37,299 bases of DNA from Fimbriimonadaceae bacterium (GCA_019694835.1 JAIBBE010000129.1:1-37299), one strand, 5' to 3'; shown: positions 24,426-33,435, counted from the first letter of the stretch. Notes: generated by a model from the sequence alone, not told the origin. Translations and numbers: made by a program.

Positions 24426-27400
24426 ATGAGAGCACTAAGATTCAGTATCGGAGCGCTGGCGTTCCTCACCGTCGTCGCATGGGCTGGCGTGGGGCAGGAC
24501 AAGGTTCTGCTCGCCGTCAAGGCTGATGTAGGGCAGGTCGCGAAGTACCAACTGGACTTGTCCATCGACATCGACGCGGGCGGGCAGAAGTTCAACACCA
24601 CCGTCAAGCAGGTCGAAAAGGTCACCATCAAGTCGGTGTCACCGGGCGGAGAAATCGCTTCCGTTCGCGAGAGCGAGTCGCAGGAAGTGACCCTGAACGG
24701 CGAGAAGGCACCCGATGACGGCGAGCCCGATAAGCCCGCGACGGTCACCGTCGCCTCCGACGGGAGCCTCATCGGCTACGAAAGCGATGCGAACAAGGAC
24801 GACGACTCGCACCTGAACCAGCGCATTTTCGCCGCGACCTCGGTCATCTTCCAGAAGACCCCGGTCGGCGCCGGCGATAAGTGGTCGTACGAATACAAGG
24901 ACGACGAGAAGCTGCACACCCACGCGGGCAAGGCTAACTTCGAAGTCCTCGCGATGGAGAAGGTCAAGGACATCGACTGCGTGAAGGTCAAAATGACTTT
25001 CGAGGAATCGAGCGGCTCTCCCCGATTCGGCGGTACGTCGACGGTCTGGATCGAGAAGGCGAGCGGCGACGCGATCAAGTCTGAATTCGAACTCAAGAAC
25101 ATCCCGTTCGGCGAGATGGAAGGCGCGAGCGCGAACGGCAAAGGCACGACCGAGCGGATCAGCGGCGGCACCCTCAAGGCCAGCCAAAGCACCGGCAGCG
25201 CAACCGCCGAGCCCAAAAAAGACAAGAACATCGACGAGACCGTCAAGGACTACGAGAAGCTGGCTGGCGTGTTCACCCTCTACCGAAAGCGCGATGCGGG
25301 CAAGGACACGATCTACCTCGAACTGCGCGAGGATCAACTCGACAAGTTCGTGTTGCTCCAAGCTACGGCCGCTACGGGCAACAGCCAGCAGATCGTCGCG
25401 GGCAACCCGATCAATGACCTCGTGCTCAAGTTCAGCAAGATCGACGACCGGATCATGCTCGTCCGGCCGAACCTTGGATTCCGGGCCACCGCTGGGACAC
25501 CGACCGCGACTTCGTTACAGCGCTCATTCGCCGATTCCTACCTGGAGGCCTATAAGATCGAGGCCAAACAGGAGGATCGAAAGAGCGTCCTGATCAATGT
25601 TTCTGATCTCTTCCGAGGCGACATTGCCCAGGTCAGCGCGGCGCTGAACTCGGGCGGCAATCCCCTCGCGGCACTGCTGGGCGGAGGAGGCGGGTTCAGC
25701 CAGGACCGTGACAAGACCTTCATCGTGTCGATGAAAGCCTTCCCCGAGAACATCTTCGTCCAGACGAACTACTCGTTCAACAGGGCGGGCGGGGGTGGAG
25801 GACTGGCGGGTCTGCTCGGTCCTGACGTCATGGCTGACCCGCGCAACATGGTCTTCAAGGTCAACTACAACCTGTCGATGCTGCCGATGGACGGCTATGT
25901 CCCTCGTCTTTTCGATCCGCGCGTGGGCTACTTTACGGCGGACTACCAGGACTTCAACGACCCAACTCACTTCGACAACCAAGTTCGCAACATCCTTCGA
26001 TGGCGGCTCCAGAAGAAGAACCCGGGCGCTGATCTTTCCGAGCCGGTGAAGCCGATCGTCTTCTGGCTCGACAACGCGATCCCGCTGGAGTACCGCGATG
26101 CGGTTCGCGACGGCGTGCTCCTTTGGAACAAGGCCTTCGAAAAGATCGGTTACAAGAACGCGGTCGTGGTCAATCAGATGCCCGATAACGCGGACTGGGA
26201 TCCAAGCGACATGCGCTACAACGTCGTCCGCTGGGTGCTCTCCCCGGCCGACGCGTACGCGGTTGCACAATTCCGATACTCACCGCTGACCGGCGAAATC
26301 CTGAACGCTTCGATCCTCGTGGACGGCAACATGGTCCGGTTCACGGAGCGCGAGCGCACGAACATCGTCAACCCCGCCGACTACTTCCAGCCGAAGAAAG
26401 CCGTCCACGATCATCGGGTCTGCACGCTGCAGAACGAGATTCAGGAGCAGGCGGCGTTTGGTCGCCTCGCCCTCGACATGCTCGGCGGCCTCGTGGACGT
26501 GGACGAGAAGACGTACATGAACACGTTCATCCGCCACGTGGTCTGCCACGAAATGGGCCACATCCTCGGCCTGCGCCACAACTTCATCAGCAGCACTCAA
26601 CTGACGTTCGCGCAGATGGGCGAGGCGTCGGTCGTCAACCAGAAGGGTGCCGCATCGAGCGTGATGGAGTACACCCCGTTCAACCTTGCTGCGCTTAAGA
26701 AGAAGGGCGTCGACTGGTGGCCCGCGAGCATCGGCGACTACGATTACTGGGTCGTCAAGTACGGGTACATGGATACTGGCGCGCGCGACTCGAAGGACGA
26801 ATTGGCTCAACTCAAGCAGCTTGCAAGCCAAACGAACACGAGCGGCTACCCGTGGCAGTCGGATGAGACCGCCGATTCGCTCGACCCTAAGATCACTCGG
26901 TTCGACCTGGCCAAGAACCCCTTGGACTATTGGAGCAAGACGCTCGAAGTCAGCCGGTATATGGGCATGAACTTGGGAAGCCGCCTGCCCAAACAGGGCG
27001 AGAGCTTCTGGACCTTCACGCGCGACTTCAATATGCTCATCAACCTGACCGCGCGTGCGGCCAGCCAGTGCACTCGTTACATCGGTGCATCGCACCTGAA
27101 TGGCAACTTCAAGGGCGACCCGGGCCAAAAGCCGACGATTGTGGCGGCGAGCGTGGAGGAGCAGAAGCAAGCGCTTGATCTGCTGAATCTGTACATCTTC
27201 TCGGAGCGAGCGTTTGACTTCCCGAAGGACTACTACACCAAGTTCACCAGCAACCCCGACGCGGGAATCATGGAGTCGATCCTCGCCGGATCGAACGACT
27301 ACCCCGTACTCGACCAGTTCGCCGCGATCCAAGGCTCCGCCCTCGGTACGATCTTCCGAAGCGATGTGCTGAACCGCGTCGCCAACAACGAGTTTAAGGC

Positions 27401-27782
27401 CAAGGGCGGCAACGCGCTCAAGCTGACGACCTTGTTCAACAGCGTTCGCGCGAACGTCTGGTCGGAATTGGGCAGCGGGAAGAGCATCAGTGCTCTCCGA
27501 CGACGCCTCCAACGCACGTTTCTGGATCGAATGATCGGGATGGTGACCAATCCGGGCGACAGTGCGCCGCAAGATGCGAAGATGCTCGCTTGGTCCCACT
27601 TGAGATCGCTCAAGGGTTCGATCGAGGGTGCTCGAAAGTCGAAATCGATGGACGAGTACACCCGCGTTCACCTCGCCGAGTGCGCCATGAGGATCGGTCG
27701 CGCGCTGAACGCTCAGCAGACCATCGGTGGCGGCAGCGCCCCAGCCCGAAATCCTCTCGCCGATCTTCTCGGCGGGGGGTAA
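24426..27782 (+). CDS. Large secreted zinc metalloprotease (metzincin motif, DUF5117/DUF5118-like)
   Basis: An 1118-aa exported protein with signal MRALRFSIGALAFLTVVAWAG. The zinc site is HEMGHILGLRH (His708, Glu709, His712, His718), the HExxHxxGxxH pattern of metzincins, preceded by NTFIRHVVC. Upstream, ETVKDYEKLAGVFTLYRKRD, LELREDQLDKFVLLQATAATG and NPRNMVFKVNYNLSMLP-like strands match the DUF5117/DUF5118 bacterial proteases, which are usually 800-900 aa. An extra N-terminal part of about 250 residues (TTVKQVEKVTIKSVSPGGE, KWSYEYKDDEKLH) is likely a separate beta-rich domain. The middle has two Gly-rich loops. The in-frame ATG 16 codons earlier (24378) is rejected because the signal begins at 24426. 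It converges on the DUF1854 gene across a paired-palindrome repeat. Confidence 0.88.
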   Translation: MRALRFSIGALAFLTVVAWAGVGQDKVLLAVKADVGQVAKYQLDLSIDIDAGGQKFNTTVKQVEKVTIKSVSPGGEIASVRESESQEVTLNGEKAPDDGEPDKPATVTVASDGSLIGYESDANKDDDSHLNQRIFAATSVIFQKTPVGAGDKWSYEYKDDEKLHTHAGKANFEVLAMEKVKDIDCVKVKMTFEESSGSPRFGGTSTVWIEKASGDAIKSEFELKNIPFGEMEGASANGKGTTERISGGTLKASQSTGSATAEPKKDKNIDETVKDYEKLAGVFTLYRKRDAGKDTIYLELREDQLDKFVLLQATAATGNSQQIVAGNPINDLVLKFSKIDDRIMLVRPNLGFRATAGTPTATSLQRSFADSYLEAYKIEAKQEDRKSVLINVSDLFRGDIAQVSAALNSGGNPLAALLGGGGGFSQDRDKTFIVSMKAFPENIFVQTNYSFNRAGGGGGLAGLLGPDVMADPRNMVFKVNYNLSMLPMDGYVPRLFDPRVGYFTADYQDFNDPTHFDNQVRNILRWRLQKKNPGADLSEPVKPIVFWLDNAIPLEYRDAVRDGVLLWNKAFEKIGYKNAVVVNQMPDNADWDPSDMRYNVVRWVLSPADAYAVAQFRYSPLTGEILNASILVDGNMVRFTERERTNIVNPADYFQPKKAVHDHRVCTLQNEIQEQAAFGRLALDMLGGLVDVDEKTYMNTFIRHVVCHEMGHILGLRHNFISSTQLTFAQMGEASVVNQKGAASSVMEYTPFNLAALKKKGVDWWPASIGDYDYWVVKYGYMDTGARDSKDELAQLKQLASQTNTSGYPWQSDETADSLDPKITRFDLAKNPLDYWSKTLEVSRYMGMNLGSRLPKQGESFWTFTRDFNMLINLTARAASQCTRYIGASHLNGNFKGDPGQKPTIVAASVEEQKQALDLLNLYIFSERAFDFPKDYYTKFTSNPDAGIMESILAGSNDYPVLDQFAAIQGSALGTIFRSDVLNRVANNEFKAKGGNALKLTTLFNSVRANVWSELGSGKSISALRRRLQRTFLDRMIGMVTNPGDSAPQDAKMLAWSHLRSLKGSIEGARKSKSMDEYTRVHLAECAMRIGRALNAQQTIGGGSAPARNPLADLLGGG

Positions 27783-27830
27783 AGATCAGCCCTTTCACCG
27801 GTCGTCTCTAAGCAAGAGATACGGCGAAGT

Positions 27831-27972
27831 GTGAGTGCGTGCCCCCTCCCTAACCCTCCCCCGAATCGGGGGAGGGACTTGCGGCTCAGCTGTTTTAGGA
27901 TGCATCCTCAAGCACGGAGGCTGGTCCCCTCCCCCGATTCGGGGGAGGGTTAGGGAGGGGGCGCGCACTCAC
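27831..27972. repeat. MITE-like paired palindrome, possible bidirectional terminator
   Basis: Two inverted arms of about 47 nt (27831-27878 and 27925-27972) are near-exact reverse complements of each other, including their outer GTGAGTGCG tips. Each arm is itself palindromic around GAATC/GATTC (CCCTCCCCCG on one side, CGGGGGAGGG on the other). The 46-nt spacer is 27879-27924. It lies in the 212-nt gap between convergent genes and may stop transcription from both sides. Related arms occur at 30047 and 37056. No open frame is inside. Confidence 0.75.
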
Positions 27973-27994
27973 AACCAGCGAAACTCCCGAACCG

Positions 27995-28480
27995 TCACAG
28001 GATGCGCTCGATGAAACCCCGACTCCGCAAATCCAGGGCGGAAACGGACGGAATCTCGAAACGATTTCCGTCCACGTCAATTAGCAGCAGATGATCGGGA
28101 GATAACCATTGGGCATTCTCCTGAAGGCTCTGGGTGACGAAGTCGCGCGGCCCCCGGTCGGTGTCCACGTGCCAATAGGTCGCACCGAACTCCACCTTGG
28201 CGAATTCCACCACGGTGACCGTGGCCGTGAGGTAACGGCGGCGAAGCTCCTCGCGAACCGCTTGCAACGATGCAGTTGAGAGCTCTTCCGGCTCGTCCAG
28301 GGTGAGGATCTCGTCGCCTTTCCCATCGAGAAAGGCAAGGAAGCGATTCGGGTGTGACAGAGGAGACGCCCAAGCAGGGCGGACGGTGATGTAAGACCGC
28401 TCGTCGCGAACGGTAAGACGCAACCGATCTTTCGGTTCATAGAAAAGATTGAGTTCTTCTGGTTTGGCTTCAATAGCCAT
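27995..28480 (-). CDS. DUF1854 family protein
   Basis: A 161-aa cytosolic protein of the DUF1854 family. Recognisable features are VRPAWASPLSHPNRFLAFLD, the central helix LQAVREELRRRYLTATV, YWHVDTDRGPRDFVTQ, and the C-terminal LLLIDVDGNRFEIPSVSALD followed by SRGFIERIL. The ATG at 28480 has a good AGGAG (28492-28488) and lies 11 nt inside the upstream GNAT gene. Family members have no proven biochemical role. From memory, annotated relatives pair with an ABC transporter having an N-terminal extension and a zinc ribbon, and some lie near cyanophycin genes. The same kind of ABC protein is in this operon, but no cyanophycin synthetase is in the window. Confidence 0.88.
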   Translation of the reverse strand: MAIEAKPEELNLFYEPKDRLRLTVRDERSYITVRPAWASPLSHPNRFLAFLDGKGDEILTLDEPEELSTASLQAVREELRRRYLTATVTVVEFAKVEFGATYWHVDTDRGPRDFVTQSLQENAQWLSPDHLLLIDVDGNRFEIPSVSALDLRSRGFIERIL

Positions 28481-29102
28481 GGTTGTTTCTCCTAGTTGAA
28501 TCGGAGGCAGCGATGTAGGAGGTGAGGATGTGGTCCTCCCAAGCACCGTTGACCATAAGTGACTGTCGGAGGCGGCCCTCGATCTCGAATCCGAGCTTCT
28601 CGAGCACGCGTGCGCTCGCGAGGTTCGCAGGCATGTAGCACGCCTGAATGCGATGGAGGCCAAGCTCGACGGTAGCAAACCACATCACGGCTTGCAAGGC
28701 CTCCGTCATTAGGCCTTGCCCTTCAAACCTATAATCAATTGCGTAGCCGAGTTCGGCGGACTGCAAGAAGTAACGATACACGTCACGCAGATTCACGACC
28801 CCTATCACGCGCGCCGGTTCTTCAAGCGGACACAGAACGAAACCGTAGGCTTGATCTCGCTCAGCCGAATTCTGGTTCTCGATGATCCGGACGCGCCATG
28901 CTTCTTCCTGGTAGTAGCGGTCATCGCGCGCAGGCTCCCAGGGTGCCAGGTGCTCCTTGTTCTCGCGGCGAAAGGCAACGAGAGCGTGAAGATCGCGGGG
29001 CCAAGCGATTCGCAGCACGAGTCTCTCGGTCTGCATGGTCGGCAGGCCACGCTCGTCATGTCGCAGGATTTGCGGGCGCACGAATGGGTGGCTGGCTTTC
29101 AC
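28470..29102 (-). CDS. GNAT acetyltransferase, RimJ/RimL type
   Basis: A 210-aa acetyl-CoA-dependent N-acetyltransferase of the ribosomal-protein-acetylase-like subgroup. TERLVLRIAWPRD opens the domain, the CoA loop is FEGQGLMTEALQAV in the motif A position, and GLHRIQACYMPANLASARVLEKLGF is a classic motif B. The GTG start at 29102 overlaps the upstream four-GNAT gene stop (GTGA). An internal ATG 22 codons further in (29036) begins nearer the domain, and the true start could be either. It overlaps the DUF1854 start. Its substrate may be a protein N-terminus, an antibiotic or a peptide. Confidence 0.88.
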   Translation of the reverse strand: MKASHPFVRPQILRHDERGLPTMQTERLVLRIAWPRDLHALVAFRRENKEHLAPWEPARDDRYYQEEAWRVRIIENQNSAERDQAYGFVLCPLEEPARVIGVVNLRDVYRYFLQSAELGYAIDYRFEGQGLMTEALQAVMWFATVELGLHRIQACYMPANLASARVLEKLGFEIEGRLRQSLMVNGAWEDHILTSYIAASDSTRRNNHGY

Positions 29103-31018
29103 CCGACCTCCTTGGTGCAGATCGTCCAGCCGACCTGCGGCTGATAGCCTAGCTTTCGATTGACTGCGAGCATTGGCGCGTTGAGCGAGTCGTTGTATGT
29201 CCGCATCGTCCGTGCACCAATTTCTTTGGCGTGTTCGAGCGTGCGGACCTTCAGCGCTAACGCGATTCCCCGACCTCGAAACTCAGGAATCACGCCCGTG
29301 AAGTCGTTCATCAGGGCGCCCGAAGACTGTTGGGAGACCGTGCTCATGCCAACCCAGCGCTCCCCGTAAACAGCAATCAGGAACGCCGGTTTCACCATTC
29401 CGACCCGGTCGAGAATGTCGGCCTGAAACTCCTCGAACGACCACTCATGCCCTGGCACCGCGCCGGGTACGTCCGGTTCGGTAAGGCATGAGATCTCGTA
29501 GAGTCGCCGTCGGGCCGACTCGGTATCGCCACTCTCGTGGTAGGGTTCGATCGCGATGCCCTCGGATGCAAGCCGATCGAGCACTGCTCGGTGGTCAGTG
29601 ACATTGAAGGTGTCGAGGTCGAGGAAACTCTCGTACTCCGTTCGCTCCTCCTTGAAGTGGTGTTGCTCAGCGAACTTCTTTGACCCTTCAAGGTCTGAAC
29701 GAACGGCAACGCTGACCTGGCGGGCACCCGACTCGATGGCAAATCGCTCCACTTCGCCCAGGAGCCTTGAACCGATTCCTTGGCGCTGGTGATCCGGGTG
29801 GACGTGGACGCCCAAGCGGAACATCGACTCGGGTTGGAACGAGAATGAGAAGACGTTGGCGGTGGCGATGACTTTGAACCCGTCGCGGAGGACGATGCGT
29901 CGATGAGGGCGGATACTGCGCGAGCGGTCGGCTTCGCTTATGGAATCTGCCGACAAAGGATCGACTTCGTTCCGGTTCATCAGCGCGGCGATTCCGGCGT
30001 AGTCGTCGTCGGTGAGGTCGTCGACGATCCGGACCTGACCCCGAGGCCCCTCTCCACCGGAGTGGAGAGGGGAGTCCAGCCTCCAGCGGACGTAGATCTG
30101 CCCGGGCTCGCGGACGTAGCCGAGCTTGCGGTTGACGTGAAGCATCGCCTGATTCGTGGAGGCGTTTTGGGTCCTGGCTCGCGGGTAGCCGGCTGCCTTG
30201 GCGGCGGCGAGGGTCAGGACCTTGAGGGCAAGCGCCAATCCGCGGCCACGGTACTCACGCTTCACCCCGGTTCCGAGGCTGTAGACTTCGCCTTTCGTCA
30301 TCTCGCCGACACCGGAAACGCCAACCGGCTCGTCCCCATGGTAGGCGATCCAGTGACCCTCGGGCCAAAACCAGTAAGCCGGAAAGAAGCTCTGCTCGAA
30401 CTCCTCGTAGCTGCGCGGCTCATCGTCTTCCTCGCCGGGAATGTCCTTGTCGGTCAGGACGATGATGGCGTGCAGATCACGTTTGATTTGATCAGACATC
30501 TCCGCACAGTTGACGAAGGTAAACCCCTCCGACCTTAGCTGCTCAAGGACTGGCTCGTACGCTGCCGGGTAAAAGGTTGAGAGGTCGAGGGTCGAGTCGA
30601 AGACATGCATGATCTCCTCGTAGCCTCGTTGACCTGCGATTTCTCGCGCGACGGCGTCGTCCTCGGCGAAATCGGCGATGATTTCACGCGCTCCCATTCC
30701 CTTGAGCCTTGTTTCGACGTGATCGAGCAACGTTCGCCCGAACCCGTTGCCGCGATGTTCGGGATGCACGATCACCGAGAACTCGTACTGGCCTTCAGGC
30801 TTCGACGGAAAGCGGTGCAGGGTTGCCATGCCAACCTGAACACCATCAGCCTCGGCAACCCAGCGCTCGCGCAAGCCGCCCTCGGGCACCTGCTGGTCCC
30901 GCGCGGCGAGTTGTTCCGGTGTCGGCGCGTTGCCGTACCGCACCGTGAACATCTCGCAGATGAACGGGTAGTCGTCCTCGCGGTTTTTTCGGATATGGAG
31001 GTCCAATTGCGTCTTCAT
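29099..31018 (-). CDS. Four-domain GNAT acetyltransferase
   Basis: A 639-aa protein built of four GNAT folds. The acetyl-CoA loops are VHPEHRGNGFGRTLL (about 84-98), VKREYRGRGLALALK (252-266), VHPDHQRQGIGSRLL (406-420) and VIPEFRGRGIALALK (576-590). Loops 1 and 3 resemble each other, as do 2 and 4, so a two-GNAT module of about 310 residues has been duplicated (halves 1-313 and 328-639). Each half ends in the same block (NRKLGY and neighbours). Two-GNAT modules are known from mycothiol synthase (MshD), though no claim of that reaction is made. A palindromic repeat encodes residues 316-324 at the join between the halves. Loop 3 has Gln in place of the first Arg-Gly pair and may bind CoA less well. 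The start is 2 nt after the ABC gene stop. Confidence 0.9.
   Translation of the reverse strand: MKTQLDLHIRKNREDDYPFICEMFTVRYGNAPTPEQLAARDQQVPEGGLRERWVAEADGVQVGMATLHRFPSKPEGQYEFSVIVHPEHRGNGFGRTLLDHVETRLKGMGAREIIADFAEDDAVAREIAGQRGYEEIMHVFDSTLDLSTFYPAAYEPVLEQLRSEGFTFVNCAEMSDQIKRDLHAIIVLTDKDIPGEEDDEPRSYEEFEQSFFPAYWFWPEGHWIAYHGDEPVGVSGVGEMTKGEVYSLGTGVKREYRGRGLALALKVLTLAAAKAAGYPRARTQNASTNQAMLHVNRKLGYVREPGQIYVRWRLDSPLHSGGEGPRGQVRIVDDLTDDDYAGIAALMNRNEVDPLSADSISEADRSRSIRPHRRIVLRDGFKVIATANVFSFSFQPESMFRLGVHVHPDHQRQGIGSRLLGEVERFAIESGARQVSVAVRSDLEGSKKFAEQHHFKEERTEYESFLDLDTFNVTDHRAVLDRLASEGIAIEPYHESGDTESARRRLYEISCLTEPDVPGAVPGHEWSFEEFQADILDRVGMVKPAFLIAVYGERWVGMSTVSQQSSGALMNDFTGVIPEFRGRGIALALKVRTLEHAKEIGARTMRTYNDSLNAPMLAVNRKLGYQPQVGWTICTKEVG
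30047..30072. repeat. Single palindrome arm inside the four-GNAT gene
   Basis: An 11-bp perfect stem CCCCTCTCCAC/GTGGAGAGGGG with loop CGGA lies in frame inside the coding region and encodes SPLHSGGEG (residues 316-324), between the two halves of the protein. It matches an arm of the repeat at 37056, core CTCCCAC. Confidence 0.75.
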
Positions 31019-31020
31019 GA

Positions 31021-33222
31021 TTAGCTCGCGTAACCGATGATCTCGTTGATGGCGCTCTGGGTTTCGACCAGGTTGTAGAACACGCCCTTCTTCTCCATCA
31101 GTTCGGCATGGGTGCCAATCTCGGCGATCTCGCCCTTGTCGAGGACGATGAGACGCGAGGCGTTGCGAAGCGTACTCAGGCGGTGGGCGATGGCGAAGGT
31201 CGTGCGACCCTCGATCAGGCGTCCAATCGCTTCCTGAATCTGCTTCTCGGTCTCGACGTCGACGCTCGAGGTCGCTTCATCGAGGATGAGGATGCGCGGG
31301 TTGTGCAGGATCGCACGGGCGATGCTGACACGCTGGCGCTCACCGCCGGAAAGCTTCGATCCCTTCTCGCCGACCATCGTGTCGTATCCGTCCGGCTTGC
31401 TGAGGATGAAGTTGTGGGCGTTCGCGGCTCGCGCGGCGATCATGACTTCCTCGAACGTCGCTCCCGGCTTCCCGTAAGCGATGTTCTCTTGGATCGTCCC
31501 GTTGAACAAGAACGGCTCTTGAAGCACGATCCCGATCTGGTGGCGCAGGTCCTGCAGCGAGATGTCGCGGTAGTCGATCCCGTCGATCGCGATGGTCCCC
31601 GCGTCCGGCTCATAGAACCGGCAGATGAGGTTGATTGTGGTTGACTTGCCTGCGCCGCTCTTTCCGACAAGCCCGATCATCTCGCCCGGCTTAGCGGTAA
31701 AGGTCAGGCCCTTGAGGACGGGATTCGACTTGTCGTAGCCGAACCGCACGCCATCGAACTTGACTTCACCGATAATCGCGTGCTGCTTTTCGGGGTCCCC
31801 GTACTTCTCGGTCTCCATGTCGATGATCTCGAAGATGCGGTCGGCACCGGCCATCGCCCGGCTGAACCAGTTGTTGATCGCCGCGAACCACTGAAGAGGT
31901 CCGTAGACCAGTCCAAGCAGCGCGAAGATGCGATAGAACTCGCCCAGCGTCAGTTGCTTTTGGTAGACCATGTAGCCGCCAACGGCCCAGCAGATCACCG
32001 ATCCGAGCGCGGTGAAGAACATCATCGCGCCGAAGATCGTGAACCAGCGGGCGTCGGCCTGGACTCCGCTGTCGCGAAGTTCATGGTTACGAGTCGTGAA
32101 CTTGTCGTACTCGAGATCTTCCTTCGCGAACGCCTTGACGACGCGGATGCCGTTGAGCGACTCGTTCAGGTGGGTATGGAACCGAGCCCACTTCTGTCCG
32201 ACGCGATAAAACATCTGCGCCATCGGTCGCCAGAACTTCATGCCGATCGCGACGATGATCGGGATTGGGGCAAGGATGCAGGCAGCGAGGAACGCGTTTG
32301 TCCAGAAGAGAAAACTCGCGACGCCGATGAGCATCAGCCCATTGAGCAGGAAGTAGGGAACACCCTCAACCAAGAATCCCCACACGCGGTCGGTGTCGCT
32401 GGTCACCCGGCTCGAGATCGCTCCGACCTGCTTCTTGTCGAAGTAAGTCAGCTGCAAAAACTCGATGGCGCGGTAGACGGTGGAGCGCAGGTCTGCCGCG
32501 ATGTGACCGGCAAGGAACGCCACGACGCGATCGCGCGTGATGTTCACGGCAGAGGCCACCACGAGCACACCGATCCAAGCTCCGATGAGCTGCCATAGCA
32601 TGGGCAGATTGCGGTCGCCGGCCAGGACTTGGTCGATGATGTAACCCTGGATAAACGGCGGTGCGAGATTAAGGATCGTCGTGAACAGAGCGAGCACGGA
32701 CAGCACGATTGCCTGCTTCTTGTAGGGAAGCATGAATCGGCTGATACGCAGCAGGGTCTGGCTGCGGTTCACGCACGCCGGACACACACCGTCCTTCTCG
32801 GGCAACAGGCGGTTGCACTTGATGCAGCGCAATCGCTCCTTCTTAAGATTGATGGACAGCGGCTCGCCTTTGGCAAGCTGCTCGATCCCGCGCGCGGCCT
32901 CGCTGAACTTGGCAGCGACGGTGAGCGAGTACGATACGACCGGCACTTGGCGTCCGGTCTTGGTAACGATTTCGAGCGAACCGCCGCCAACGAGTTGCTC
33001 GTTGCGGGCGGACTTGATCTCGCTGATCGGAATTTGGAACGAGATCGCCCCGTCCGGCTCGACCATGCGCACGACCTCGGACGTGACTTCGAGCACGCGA
33101 TGGCCATATCGGCCATCTTCGCTGAAGTCAGCGTCGAGCTGAATGAGCACGTCGCCGGTTGGGGCGCCGGTATGTTTAGAATCGGAGACCTCTTGAACGG
33201 CCTCGGGCATTAGCTGTGCCAC
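31021..33222 (-). CDS. ABC exporter with N-terminal beta domain and zinc ribbon
   Basis: A 733-aa half-transporter of the exporter type. Residues about 20-120 form a PH-like beta domain (VLIQLDADFSEDG, then RMVEPDGAISFQIPISEI). Cys133/Cys136 and Cys147/Cys150 make a zinc ribbon. Residues about 165-455 are the six-helix membrane domain and about 485-720 the ATPase: Walker A GKSGAGKST (520-528), Q-loop Gln568, signature LSGGERQ (624-630), Walker B ILILDEA (644-650) and His680. A homodimer is likely. The GTG at 33222 is chosen for the strong AGGAGGT 9 nt upstream (33232-33238); the 33255 start has none. It heads the four-gene operon. The 213-nt gap to the lipoprotein stop (33223-33435) holds nothing I can name. 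The substrate is unknown. Confidence 0.92.
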   Translation of the reverse strand: MAQLMPEAVQEVSDSKHTGAPTGDVLIQLDADFSEDGRYGHRVLEVTSEVVRMVEPDGAISFQIPISEIKSARNEQLVGGGSLEIVTKTGRQVPVVSYSLTVAAKFSEAARGIEQLAKGEPLSINLKKERLRCIKCNRLLPEKDGVCPACVNRSQTLLRISRFMLPYKKQAIVLSVLALFTTILNLAPPFIQGYIIDQVLAGDRNLPMLWQLIGAWIGVLVVASAVNITRDRVVAFLAGHIAADLRSTVYRAIEFLQLTYFDKKQVGAISSRVTSDTDRVWGFLVEGVPYFLLNGLMLIGVASFLFWTNAFLAACILAPIPIIVAIGMKFWRPMAQMFYRVGQKWARFHTHLNESLNGIRVVKAFAKEDLEYDKFTTRNHELRDSGVQADARWFTIFGAMMFFTALGSVICWAVGGYMVYQKQLTLGEFYRIFALLGLVYGPLQWFAAINNWFSRAMAGADRIFEIIDMETEKYGDPEKQHAIIGEVKFDGVRFGYDKSNPVLKGLTFTAKPGEMIGLVGKSGAGKSTTINLICRFYEPDAGTIAIDGIDYRDISLQDLRHQIGIVLQEPFLFNGTIQENIAYGKPGATFEEVMIAARAANAHNFILSKPDGYDTMVGEKGSKLSGGERQRVSIARAILHNPRILILDEATSSVDVETEKQIQEAIGRLIEGRTTFAIAHRLSTLRNASRLIVLDKGEIAEIGTHAELMEKKGVFYNLVETQSAINEIIGYAS

Positions 33223-33435
33223 GGATTTTCGACCTCCTGAACGGTCGGGGCGCATCGAGTTGCGCGGACGAGTTGTGACGGAATGGGCTGCGGCACGAAG
33301 ATGCTCGCAGTGTGCGCGAAAAGTGTTCGCGGGCTAGATCGTCAACGGTGTCCCAAGATCATACGAAGCCACCTCGGTCTCGAATCGAGGTTCAGGCACT
33401 ATACCGAGTTGCCCGGCCTTGCTGTCAAGCCGTGC

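Noticed and set aside
26280..27671. Long minus-strand open frame opposite the metalloprotease
   Set aside because: The plus-strand product has signal peptide and zinc motif; this frame is compositional shadow.
27831..27972. Paired palindromes as a CRISPR array
   Set aside because: Only two arms in inverted, not direct, orientation, with one spacer and no cas genes.
31780..32598. Plus-strand open frame opposite the ABC transporter
   Set aside because: Shadow of the transmembrane domain coding region; no family match.
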